35,578 nucleotides of DNA. Origin: DASQHM01 sp035632095 (GTDB lineage Bacteria; Pseudomonadota; Alphaproteobacteria; Ferrovibrionales; Ferrovibrionaceae). Positions 1 to 7,163 of this stretch are shown here, in pieces. The notes below the pieces were generated by a model. It was not told the DNA's origin. It ran no database searches and saw only the letters and a list, made by a program, of their open reading frames with translations. A program made the position numbers and the translations under genes. The stretch lies in NCBI GenBank assembly GCA_035632095.1, contig DASQHM010000196.1:1-35578 (forward strand). The letters run 5' to 3'. The first letter of the stretch is position 1. Every line of letters starts with the position of its first letter.

Positions 1-132
1 CGCGTTAAAACCGGATTGCCGCAACAGGTGGAGCTGGTACATGCCCGACAGGCCGGCACCGATTACGATCACTTCCCAGCGCTCGACGGCACCGGCGCCG
101 TTCGCCGCTATTTCATTGGTCCGTTCGGTCAT
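1..132 (-). CDS. Flavin-containing (Baeyer-Villiger-type) monooxygenase, N-terminal part
   Basis: Only the first 44 codons lie in the window; the gene runs off the left edge. The start is the ATG read from 132. Residues 19-44 (WEVIVIGAGLSGMYQLHLL and on) form a beta-strand followed by the GAGLSG dinucleotide-binding motif, which opens the FAD domain of cyclohexanone-monooxygenase-like class B flavoproteins. The 'LSGMYQLHLLR' wording is typical of that family rather than of glutathione reductases. Such enzymes use FAD and NADPH to insert oxygen next to a carbonyl or to oxygenate a heteroatom. It lies downstream of the cupin on the same strand, about 280 bases away, and no other gene is visible in that gap. 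The exact subfamily cannot be given from this fragment. Confidence 0.75.
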   Translation of the reverse strand, partial: MTERTNEIAANGAGAVERWEVIVIGAGLSGMYQLHLLRQSGFNA

Positions 133-409
133 TGTTGCGCCTGCCGTGGCTGGATTCACCCGAAACCAAGGGTAGCATAGGCCCGCAACTTTCGGGGAGC
201 ATCCCGCATGGATCGTCGATCGATCCGCTCAATTCCTGCATTTTCCCTGGTTATCAGGGGTTTCGGACGGAGACAGGCACGCTTGAGACTGCATTCACCG
301 CCGCTTGATCCATTTCGAAAGGTCCCGAACCGGGTTCATCGCAAAGCGTTGCGACGGTTCTGCGGAAAATCGACTGCGGCGTCACGTTCCTCGGAGTTGT
401 CGATTTGCG

Positions 410-754
410 CTATTCGCCGCCGCCGCCGCCGACCGGATTGTAGTCGTAGCGGCCGACGCCCTGGAGGAGCGCGAAGCGGCAGCGGCCGCCGTCCTTTCCC
501 GTCACCTGATGCGCGCGCTTCGCCGGCACCGCGCAGCTTTGGCCCGCCGCAAGTTCGAATCGCGCCCGCGGCGCCCGCGTCTCCACGACCATCGGCCCTT
601 CCATGCAGATGAAGGTGTCGGTGACGTTGCTGTGCCAATGCCAGGGTACGCTCTGGCCGGGCCCGAGGGTAAGGATCACCATCCTGAGGTCCGGCGTTTC
701 CGCCACCATCTCGCGGTTCTCGACCTCGTAGAGCGGCTTAGCTTGGTTCGTCAT
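410..754 (-). CDS. Small single-domain cupin protein
   Basis: This is a 114-residue protein with one cupin fold. The first metal-binding cupin motif is visible as GQSVPWHWHSNVTDTFICME (around residues 33-52), with the paired histidines and a downstream acidic residue. The second motif ends at PAKRAHQV near residue 85 with its histidine. The start at 754 is chosen because a GGGAGGG ribosome-binding site lies just upstream; the open frame extends further but has no such site. The protein ends in a run of glycines and a glutamate. Stand-alone cupins of this size bind a metal and can be dioxygenases, isomerases or sensors, so no reaction is assigned. It is divergent from the operon starting at 908. 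Confidence 0.75.
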   Translation of the reverse strand: MTNQAKPLYEVENREMVAETPDLRMVILTLGPGQSVPWHWHSNVTDTFICMEGPMVVETRAPRARFELAAGQSCAVPAKRAHQVTGKDGGRCRFALLQGVGRYDYNPVGGGGGE

Positions 755-844
755 GGCGACCCTCCCGACCAATGCGAAGCAGCGCAGTCTAGCAAAATGC
801 ACTCGAGGCGGCACGCGCCGGAACCGTTGCCGCGCCGCCTGCAT

Positions 845-874
845 TTGACAGCGGAGGGGCACACTCGCGATGCT
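845..874 (+). promoter_or_regulatory. Possible sigma-70-type promoter for the 908-5138 operon
   Basis: A perfect TTGACA (845-850) is followed 18 bases later by a poor -10 candidate, GATGCT (869-874). It lies in the divergent gap between the cupin and the first gene of the plus-strand operon, 34 bases before its ATG. The weak -10 makes this tentative. Confidence 0.3.
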
Positions 875-907
875 CTAACAAAAGGTGTCGTGGAAGAGGA
901 GGAACCC

Positions 908-2035
908 ATGGATGGCGCCAGAGCGGCGGTCTTGCCGAAGAGCGGCGTCGGCTTCGACCCGCCGCCCAAGGGAACCGATCTGATCGAGTGGTACTACGCG
1001 AAGGGCGTTTCCGACGGCTTTCCCGTGGCGCCCCCGACACCGGAGAAAGTCGAGGCCACGGTGGCGGCTCTCGGCGGCAATGCGGACTTTCTCGAATGCG
1101 GCGTGCCGCCGCGGTTCGGCGGGCTCACCCGTGAAGTGCTCGCGGTCAACATGGTGATGGCAGGGTGCCTGCCGGAGTATGCGCCCGTCGTGCGGGCGGC
1201 GATGCTGGCGCTCTGCGACACGGCGTTCAACCTGAACGGCGTCCAGGCGACGACGCATATGGCTTCGCCGCTTCTGGTGGTGAACGGCCCAATTCGCACG
1301 GCGATCGGCATGAACGCCGGCTGCAACGTCTTCGGCTCCGGGAACCGCGCCAACGCCACCATCGGCCGCGCCGTCCGTCTGATACTGCTGAACGTCGGCG
1401 GCGGCTGGCCCGGCGATCTCGACAAAAGCACCCTGGGCCATCCCGGCAAGTACACCTACTGCATCGCCGAGAACGAAGAGGAAAGCCCGCTGGCGCCCTA
1501 TCACGTGGCGTGCGGTTTCAAGCCTGAGACCTCCACCGTCTTCACCATCGCGGCGGAACCGCCGCACAGCGTCACGAACCACGTCGCCAACGATCCGGAG
1601 GGCATCCTGGACAGCATCTGCTCCGCCATGAGCACGATTGCGCACAACAACGCGGTGAGCAGCGGCCACTGCGCCGTGGTGCTCGGGCCCGAGCATGCGC
1701 GAACCATTGCCGCCGCCGGATGGAAGCGGAGCGACGTGTGCTCCTATCTTTGGATGAATGCCGGCAACCTCTTCCGCAAGCTCGCCTTCGAGCACCGCTA
1801 CGGCAAGGTGTTCAATCGCAATCTGCCGCTTTGGTACCGGCGCGACCCGGATTCGCGCATTCCCATCGTGCCGAGCCCGGACAACATCCATCTCTTCGTG
1901 GCCGGCGGGACGGCGGGACGCTTTTCCGCCTTCATTCCCGGCTGGGGCCATATGAGCGCGCCGGTAATCCGCGCCATCGACGGCGCCGAACTGGCGGAGG
2001 GCGCCGTGTGCCTCGACGATTCATGTCGTGTCTAA
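908..2035 (+). CDS. Conserved protein of unknown function, partner of UGSC selenoprotein
   Basis: This 375-residue protein starts at the ATG at 908, preceded by AGGAGGA; the same frame is open much further upstream but lacks a start with a ribosome-binding site. No signal peptide or membrane segment is seen. Near the N-terminus is GVSDGFPVAPPTPEKV, a 'DG(L/F)PVxPPT' opening I associate with proteins encoded next to, or fused with, UGSC-domain proteins. It has about eleven cysteines, including FLECGV, MAGCLP, NAGCNVFG and a C-terminal CLDDSC pair, which suits thiol, metal or redox chemistry. Its stop lies 34 bases before the selenoprotein start, so the two are probably co-expressed and may form a two-subunit enzyme. 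No catalytic function is recognised. Confidence 0.7.
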   Translation: MDGARAAVLPKSGVGFDPPPKGTDLIEWYYAKGVSDGFPVAPPTPEKVEATVAALGGNADFLECGVPPRFGGLTREVLAVNMVMAGCLPEYAPVVRAAMLALCDTAFNLNGVQATTHMASPLLVVNGPIRTAIGMNAGCNVFGSGNRANATIGRAVRLILLNVGGGWPGDLDKSTLGHPGKYTYCIAENEEESPLAPYHVACGFKPETSTVFTIAAEPPHSVTNHVANDPEGILDSICSAMSTIAHNNAVSSGHCAVVLGPEHARTIAAAGWKRSDVCSYLWMNAGNLFRKLAFEHRYGKVFNRNLPLWYRRDPDSRIPIVPSPDNIHLFVAGGTAGRFSAFIPGWGHMSAPVIRAIDGAELAEGAVCLDDSCRV

Positions 2036-2069
2036 CCGCAGCTATGCATCGGGACAGGAGCAAAGACGG

Positions 2070-2612
2070 ATGACCGAACGTCGCAATCACGAGATCGTCT
2101 ACGATCCGCGTGGCGTGGTGAGCGTCGAAGCGACGCCCATCGCGCCGAGAGTGTCGAAGATCGCGGGGCTTCGGCTCGGCGTCCTCGACAACACCAAATG
2201 GAACGCGAACAAGCTGCTTCGCCGCAGCATGCAGCGCCTCGACCAGGAGCAGGGGTTCGCCTCCGTCACCTATTACCGGAAGGAGAGCTTCTCCAAGGTA
2301 GCGTCGCCGGAGTTGATTCGGGAGATCGCGGCGAACAACGACATCGTGCTGACGGCAATCGGCGACTGAGGCTCGTGCACTTCGTGCTGTATGCATGACG
2401 GCATCAATCTCGAGAAGCTCGGTTTGCCGACCGCGGTGGTGGTCACGGAGGCTTTTCTGCACGAGGCCGAGGTGCAGCGTGCGGCGCTCGGCATGGAGGG
2501 CTTGAAGCCTGTTGTCATCACCCACCCGCTGAGCTCATTGACCGACGCCGAGATCGACAGCCGCGTCGGCGAAGCGGTGTCGCAGGCAACGGCGGTGTGG
2601 CGGGGAGCTTGA
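2070..2612 (+). CDS. UGSC-family selenoprotein (in-frame TGA read as selenocysteine)
   Basis: The reading frame spans 180 codons with one internal TGA at 2367-2369 (residue 100). Both halves stay in the same frame and make one continuous domain: TAIGD, then TGA, then GSCTSCCMHDG. The U-G-S-C motif is the hallmark of the UGSC family of predicted selenoproteins, and cysteine replaces Sec in some members. A conventional stop here would cut off a conserved C-terminal half. The start at 2070 has AGGAG at 2056-2060; an upstream in-frame ATG at 2028 overlaps the previous gene and is less likely. Sec100 with Cys103, Cys106 and Cys107 suggests a redox or metal-thiol active site. Residues about 30-40 (AGLRLGVLDNTKWN) resemble the first strand of a Rossmann-like fold. 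A possible SECIS hairpin follows the TGA. The reaction is unknown. Confidence 0.88.
2381..2407 (+). promoter_or_regulatory. Candidate bacterial SECIS hairpin after the UGA codon
   Basis: Folded by hand, 2384-2390 (GUGCUGU) pairs with 2398-2404 (ACGGCAU) in seven consecutive pairs, two of them G-U, closing a seven-base loop AUGCAUG (2391-2397). Two further U-A pairs lie below a C-C mismatch. The loop starts 24 bases from the first base of the UGA, in the range known for bacterial SECIS elements, and contains G at its third and last positions. The known preference is a G in the first two loop bases, so the match is good but not perfect. Confidence 0.5.
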
Positions 2613-2669
2613 GGCGCGACTGTCGTCGGGTGAAGCTGGAATTCCCCGGCCGGACTAAGCTCGGCAACC

Positions 2670-3686
2670 ATGGAACAAATGCCGGAAACGCTCGCAGGGA
2701 ATGGGCATGACGAGAAGGTGCCGATTTCGGTGCTCACCGGATTTCTCGGCAGCGGCAAGACGACGTTCCTCAGGCGGGCGCTGAGTTCGGCCGCCTGCCC
2801 GGACACGGCGGTCGTCATCAACGAGATCGGCGAAATCGGCCTCGATCACTATCTGGTCGAAACCGCCGACGGTCCGGTGCTCGAGCTTCCCGGCGGCTGC
2901 CTATGCTGCGCGGTGCGCGAGGATTTGGCGGCGACATTCCGGGGCTTGCTCGCCCGCCGCGACGCCGCCGGCGGGCGAATGTTCCAGCGCATGGTGATTG
3001 AGACCACGGGCCTGGCGGATCCGGCGCCGATACTCTTCACGCTCGGAGCGGACGCCGTGCTCGACCGGCGGCTTCGCTTCGATCGCATGGTCACCGCGGT
3101 CGACGCGACACTGGGCGCGGCGACGCTCGACCGGTTTTCCGAGGCCGCGCGCCAGGTCGCCATGGCGGATTGCCTGCTAATCACCAAGACGGACTTGGCT
3201 CCGTACGACACGCCGTTGCGCCGGCGCATCGAGGGGCTCAACCGAGATGCGGAACAATTCATCGGAGCCGGCGAAATCGACGCGGCGGCCGTTCTCTTCG
3301 GATCCGCCCCGGCGGCGATGCGGCCGCGGCCATCAACGGCACCCGGGGAACACACTCATGGCGTGGCGAGCTTTGCCGTCGTGCTGCGGCGCGGCTGCTC
3401 GCGCGTCGACTTCGCCCGGGCCCTCGGCGGCTTGGCGCGCGATCGCGGCGAAGATTTGTTGCGGATAAAGGGACTGGTGCAATTCACCGACCGCCCGGGA
3501 GAGGTCGGCTTCCTGCAAGGCGCGCAGCACGCGCTTTACCCGCCGGTCTGGCTCAAGGGTTGGCCGGATACGGACCGGCGAAGCCGCCTGGTCTTCGTAG
3601 TGCACCGCATCGAGCGCCAAGAAATCCTGGAGCGGTTTGCCTTTGCCGGTGCGGAACCGTTTTCGCCGCCACCGGCCGGCGGCTAG
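2670..3686 (+). CDS. COG0523/CobW-type G3E GTPase (metal chaperone-like)
   Basis: A 338-residue cytosolic GTPase. Walker A is GFLGSGKTT (about residues 24-32). The COG0523 metal-binding motif is GGCLCC (Cys77, Cys79, Cys80), followed by ETTGLADPAP and the guanine-recognition motif TKTD in place of the usual NKXD. The C-terminal half carries the CobW C-terminal domain (about residues 230-330). Family members load or guard zinc, cobalt or iron for particular metalloenzymes. It lies 57 bases after the selenoprotein gene and 21 bases before the amidohydrolase gene, so the likely client is that metal-dependent amidohydrolase or the cysteine-rich UGSC pair. The metal and client are inference. The histidine-rich loop seen in many zinc-linked members is absent. 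Confidence 0.87.
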   Translation: MEQMPETLAGNGHDEKVPISVLTGFLGSGKTTFLRRALSSAACPDTAVVINEIGEIGLDHYLVETADGPVLELPGGCLCCAVREDLAATFRGLLARRDAAGGRMFQRMVIETTGLADPAPILFTLGADAVLDRRLRFDRMVTAVDATLGAATLDRFSEAARQVAMADCLLITKTDLAPYDTPLRRRIEGLNRDAEQFIGAGEIDAAAVLFGSAPAAMRPRPSTAPGEHTHGVASFAVVLRRGCSRVDFARALGGLARDRGEDLLRIKGLVQFTDRPGEVGFLQGAQHALYPPVWLKGWPDTDRRSRLVFVVHRIERQEILERFAFAGAEPFSPPPAGG

Positions 3687-3707
3687 AGCAAACGGGGAGG
3701 AGACGTC

Positions 3708-5138
3708 ATGCTGGACCTGATCATTGCGAACGGCACGGCGGTGCTGCCGTCCGGACCGAACCCCGCCGACATTGGCGTCGCCGGCGGCCGCATCGTTGCC
3801 GTCGGCGCGCCGGGCAGCCTCGCCGCCATCGGCGCCGCGCGTACGGTCGACGCAAGCGGCCAATTGGTGATCCCCGGCGGCATCGATCCGCATATTCACT
3901 GTTCCTGGCCCATTCCCATGCCGGGTCAGCCGCAACCGCAATTGAGCGCCCCCCCGGCGCAAGTCAGCCGGGCGGCTCTGCATGGCGGCACCACGACGTT
4001 GATCGATTTTGCCATGTGGACGCCGGGCGAGCGGATTGAAGACGCGATCGAGCGACGTCGGCGGCAATGGGCGCGGGCGTGTTATTGCGACTACGGCTTC
4101 CACATCATGCTGCAAGGCAAGATTCCGCCCGAGACCCTTGACGAGCTCGGCCAGGCGATTGGGGAGGGCCATGCCAGCGTCAAGATATTCACCACCGACA
4201 TCACGCCGAGCCGCCGCGGCCGCATGATCCATTTCGGCGACATCTGGGAGATCCTCAAGGTGACGGCGCGCGCCGGCGGCATCGCGGTCATCCACGCGGA
4301 GGACAACGATATCGTCATGCATATGTACGAGAAGCTGATCCGCGAGGACCGCGCCGGCTTCGAGAACATGGCGGAGGTGCACAATACGCTGTCGGAGGAT
4401 CTCTCGTTCAACCGGGTCATCCGATTGGCGGCGAGCATCCCCGGCGCCGCGCTTTACATGATGCATACCTCGGCCGCGACCGGGGTGCGCGCGATTGCCG
4501 AAGCCCGCGCGCAAGGCGTACCGATCTACGGCGAGACCCTGCACCAATATCTGCTCTATAGCGCCGAGGACTATAAGAGGCCCGGCGGGCAGATGTTCCA
4601 CACGTACCCCTCGCTCAAGTTCAAGGCCGATCATGATGCGCTGTGGTCGGCGACGCGGGGCGGCGCCATCCAGGTGGTGGCGACGGACGAAATCTGCTGC
4701 CCTTTGAAAGTGAAGTTGCAGGGCCGGCGGATCGACGACGTTACCGGGGGCAATGCGGGCGTAGAGCCGCGCGTCTCGTTGATCTATGGGGAGACGGTGG
4801 TGAAGCGCGGCCATAGCCTGAGCGAGTTCGTCGGCCTGGTTTCGGCCAACGCCGCGAAGATTCTCGGCATGTACCCCCGAAAAGGCGCGCTCGCGGTCGG
4901 ATCGGACGCCGACATCGTGCTGCTGGACCCGCGCAAGCGACGCACGCTCAGGGCCGCGGAACTACATGAAGCCGACTACACGCCATGGGAAGGCCGCGAA
5001 ATGGCGGCCTGGCCGTCGATGACCATTCTTCGCGGCAAGATCGTCGTCGAAGACGGAGAATTCCACGGCGACCTTGCCGATGGCCAGTTTCTGAAACGAA
5101 AGGTGGCGGGCGAAATCCGGGCCAAGCCGGCGGTCTGA
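3708..5138 (+). CDS. Cyclic amidohydrolase of the dihydropyrimidinase/hydantoinase family
   Basis: 476 residues, start at 3708 behind a GGGGAGGAG ribosome-binding site. The fold follows the D-hydantoinase/allantoinase pattern. His62 and His64 sit in GIDPHIH, Lys159 in HASVKIF is the lysine expected to be carboxylated and bridge two metals, and His196 (VIHAED) and His253 (YMMHTS) are the next ligands. Asp327 in VATDEICCP is the usual catalytic aspartate, but the family histidine after it (TDH) is replaced by Glu328. Known relatives hydrolyse a ring amide in dihydropyrimidines, hydantoins or allantoin. It closes the plus-strand operon and converges on two HyuAB pairs, which also act on cyclic amides or related carbonyl compounds. 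The exact ring substrate is unknown. Confidence 0.88.
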   Translation: MLDLIIANGTAVLPSGPNPADIGVAGGRIVAVGAPGSLAAIGAARTVDASGQLVIPGGIDPHIHCSWPIPMPGQPQPQLSAPPAQVSRAALHGGTTTLIDFAMWTPGERIEDAIERRRRQWARACYCDYGFHIMLQGKIPPETLDELGQAIGEGHASVKIFTTDITPSRRGRMIHFGDIWEILKVTARAGGIAVIHAEDNDIVMHMYEKLIREDRAGFENMAEVHNTLSEDLSFNRVIRLAASIPGAALYMMHTSAATGVRAIAEARAQGVPIYGETLHQYLLYSAEDYKRPGGQMFHTYPSLKFKADHDALWSATRGGAIQVVATDEICCPLKVKLQGRRIDDVTGGNAGVEPRVSLIYGETVVKRGHSLSEFVGLVSANAAKILGMYPRKGALAVGSDADIVLLDPRKRRTLRAAELHEADYTPWEGREMAAWPSMTILRGKIVVEDGEFHGDLADGQFLKRKVAGEIRAKPAV

Positions 5139-5242
5139 CGCGGCGCTTCGGTCCCGTCGCGGCTCGATGCAGTCGCGGGCCGGTGCGCCAGCGGAACGTC
5201 CGAACAGCAGAGGGCGGCAGGCGCGGCGGAAAGCACGGTTCA

Positions 5243-5431
5243 CCGCAAACCGGCTACGAGGACGTGAACGATGTCGAACGGTTGTGCCACGATCCGGCGA
5301 TGTGGCGGGTCGTTGGCGACCGAGCGGTTTACGACGCTGCCGCGTCCGCTAGAGAGATGGGACGTTTTGAGACGGAATGGCTCACGCACCCGGCGAATCT
5401 CGCGGCACTTGCCGATCTATCCGGCCAGTGG
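5243..5431 (+). pseudogene. IS1380-like transposase remnant
   Basis: About 60 codons are readable, including GYEDVNDVERLCHDPAMW, then VVGDRAV, MGRFETEWL, NLAALADL and SGQW. This matches the N-terminal third of IS1380-family transposases, where GYEDxNDAxRLxxDPAMR is a well-known string. The usual upstream sequence and everything after SGQW are missing, so it cannot make an active protein. The remnant overlaps the 3' end of the minus-strand hyuB gene. Confidence 0.75.
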
Positions 5432-7163
5432 ACCTCGAGCTGCGCAACGTCGCCGTCGCGGCTGCATCAACCACGCCATCGGCTGTGAGCACGACACCAT
5501 AGTCGCGCTCTGCGCTAGCACGCGCAATCAAGCCGCTTGCCACGTCGGCGGCGACCAGCGCCGCATTGCGCGTGAAGGGATCGCCGAAACCGCCGCCTCC
5601 CGGCAGGGCGAGCACCAGCCGGTCGCCTGGCGGCACAACATGTTTTCCCTTGTCGGCAAATATGGCACCGGAGGCGAGCCCATAGGTGCCGGTGGCGCCG
5701 GGGTGTCCGCCGTTTCGCCCTCGTGCCGGATATTTCAGGCGATCGAACGTCGCAGCCGACATGGCGAAGGGCGCATCTTCGCCATTGGCGATTTCCAGCA
5801 GCTGGCCGAAGCCGCCGCGGTAGGCGCCAGCGCCGGCGGAGTCGGGGCGAATTTCCTTCCGCCAATAGACCACCGGGGCAAGGGTTTCCGTGATCTCCAC
5901 CGGCACGCAGCGGACGCGGCTCGGAAAGGCCGTTGCGGAAAGGCCGTCCTTGTTCGGCCGCGCACCCATGCCGCCGGCGAGGATGGTCATTGCGGTGAAG
6001 CTGGTGACATTGCTGGCGTGGCTGGTTCCGACGCCGCCAACACCGTGACCGCCGAACATGGGCAAGGCCCAAAGGCTGGCCGAACCTTCCGCAGGTGTGC
6101 CTTGCGGCAGCGCCTGATGCAGGCAACCAAACACCACGTCGGGCAGCATCTGCCCGACCACATGGCGCGCCGTCACTGCGGCCGGGCGCGGCGCATTGAG
6201 TATGCTGCCGGGCGGCGCGTTGGCGGTTACCACTTGGAGGGAGCCGAAGTTGTTCAACACGGCGGGACCGATCATGCAGCGCACGCCGAAAGACGTGTAA
6301 GCTTCGGTATAGCAATGCGGCACATTGATGCCGTAGGACGAAGCGGCCGAAGTGCCGGTGTAATCCACATGGATGCCTGTTTCCGACACCGTCAGCGCCG
6401 CCGCGATTTCGACCGGCGCTTCGTAGCCGTCGGCGGTCAATCGGTGGCGGTATGTGCCGAAGGGCAGTTTGCGAATCTGCTCCAGCATGGCGTCCCGCGA
6501 ATTGCCGATGATGAATTCGGCGAGCTCGACCAGCGTCTCTAAGCGGAATTCTGTCATCATGGCAGATAGCTGACGGCAGCCGGTTTCGTTGCAGGCCGCC
6601 AGCGAGTAGAGATCGCCTTTCACTTGCACCGGTTCCCGTACATTTGCGTCCACCATGTCGAGAACGAACTGATTGATGCGTCCGGCGCTGGCGAACGGCA
6701 TAGGCGGAAAGCAGATGCCTTCCTCGAACACCTGGCGAGCGTCGGCGCTGAAGCCGATGCCGCCGATATCGACAACATGTGCCGTGGCGGCGAACAGTCC
6801 CACGATGCGGCCGCCATGGAAGACCGGCGTGACAACGGTGAAATCGAAAAGATGCCCGGTGGAAAGCCAGGGGTCGTTGGTCAGAAATACGTCGCCGGGC
6901 CGCATGGTGTCCGCGGGGAACCGCTTCAGGAAGTGGCCCACCGAGAGCGCCATGGAATTCACGTGCCCGGGCGTGCCGGTCACGGCCTGGGCGATCATGC
7001 GCCCCTTGACGTCGAATACGCCGGCGGAAAGATCGCCCGCCTCGCGCACGGCCGTGCTGAAGGCGGTGCGCAACAATGTCTGCGCCTGCTCCTCGACGAC
7101 GGCGATCAGGCGGTTCCACATGATCTGATGGCGGATCGCCGAAAGACCGCCTTGCTTGTTCAT
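5382..7163 (-). CDS. hyuB: Hydantoinase B/oxoprolinase-type subunit (copy 1)
   Basis: A 593-residue HyuB protein. The N-terminus (HQIMWNRLIAVVEEQAQTL, then REAGDLSAGVFD and VTGTPGHV) is diagnostic, as are FLTNDPWLSTGHL and the glycine-rich GDRLVLALPGGGGFGDP near the C-terminus. HyuB pairs with HyuA in ATP-dependent N-methylhydantoinase, 5-oxoprolinase and acetone/acetophenone carboxylases. The start codon shares four bases (ATGA) with the hyuA stop, indicating translational coupling. The last roughly 16 residues (after ATLRSS) are encoded by the reverse strand of the IS1380-like remnant and look unnatural; the second HyuB ends right after the equivalent DGSIDRDATAAARREIA. The catalytic core appears complete, so the protein may still work. 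Confidence 0.9.
   Translation of the reverse strand: MNKQGGLSAIRHQIMWNRLIAVVEEQAQTLLRTAFSTAVREAGDLSAGVFDVKGRMIAQAVTGTPGHVNSMALSVGHFLKRFPADTMRPGDVFLTNDPWLSTGHLFDFTVVTPVFHGGRIVGLFAATAHVVDIGGIGFSADARQVFEEGICFPPMPFASAGRINQFVLDMVDANVREPVQVKGDLYSLAACNETGCRQLSAMMTEFRLETLVELAEFIIGNSRDAMLEQIRKLPFGTYRHRLTADGYEAPVEIAAALTVSETGIHVDYTGTSAASSYGINVPHCYTEAYTSFGVRCMIGPAVLNNFGSLQVVTANAPPGSILNAPRPAAVTARHVVGQMLPDVVFGCLHQALPQGTPAEGSASLWALPMFGGHGVGGVGTSHASNVTSFTAMTILAGGMGARPNKDGLSATAFPSRVRCVPVEITETLAPVVYWRKEIRPDSAGAGAYRGGFGQLLEIANGEDAPFAMSAATFDRLKYPARGRNGGHPGATGTYGLASGAIFADKGKHVVPPGDRLVLALPGGGGFGDPFTRNAALVAADVASGLIARASAERDYGVVLTADGVVDAAATATLRSSRSTGRIDRQVPRDSPGA

Noticed and set aside
305..907. Long upstream extension of the 908-2035 frame
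   Set aside because: It runs antisense through the cupin gene, is rich in Arg and Ala as expected of a shadow frame, and the ATG at 908 has a strong AGGAGGA site.
875..1951. Long open frame on the minus strand opposite the first gene of the plus-strand operon
   Set aside because: Composition is typical of antisense of GC-rich coding DNA, with many Arg, His and Ala and no family motif; similar frames opposite 3333-4814, 5271-6542, 7223-8569 and 11358-12677 were dropped for the same reason.
2367..2369. TGA as an ordinary stop ending a short protein, with a second small gene starting at 2391
   Set aside because: The two parts are in one frame, the second has no ribosome-binding site, and the junction forms the UGSC motif of a known selenoprotein family.
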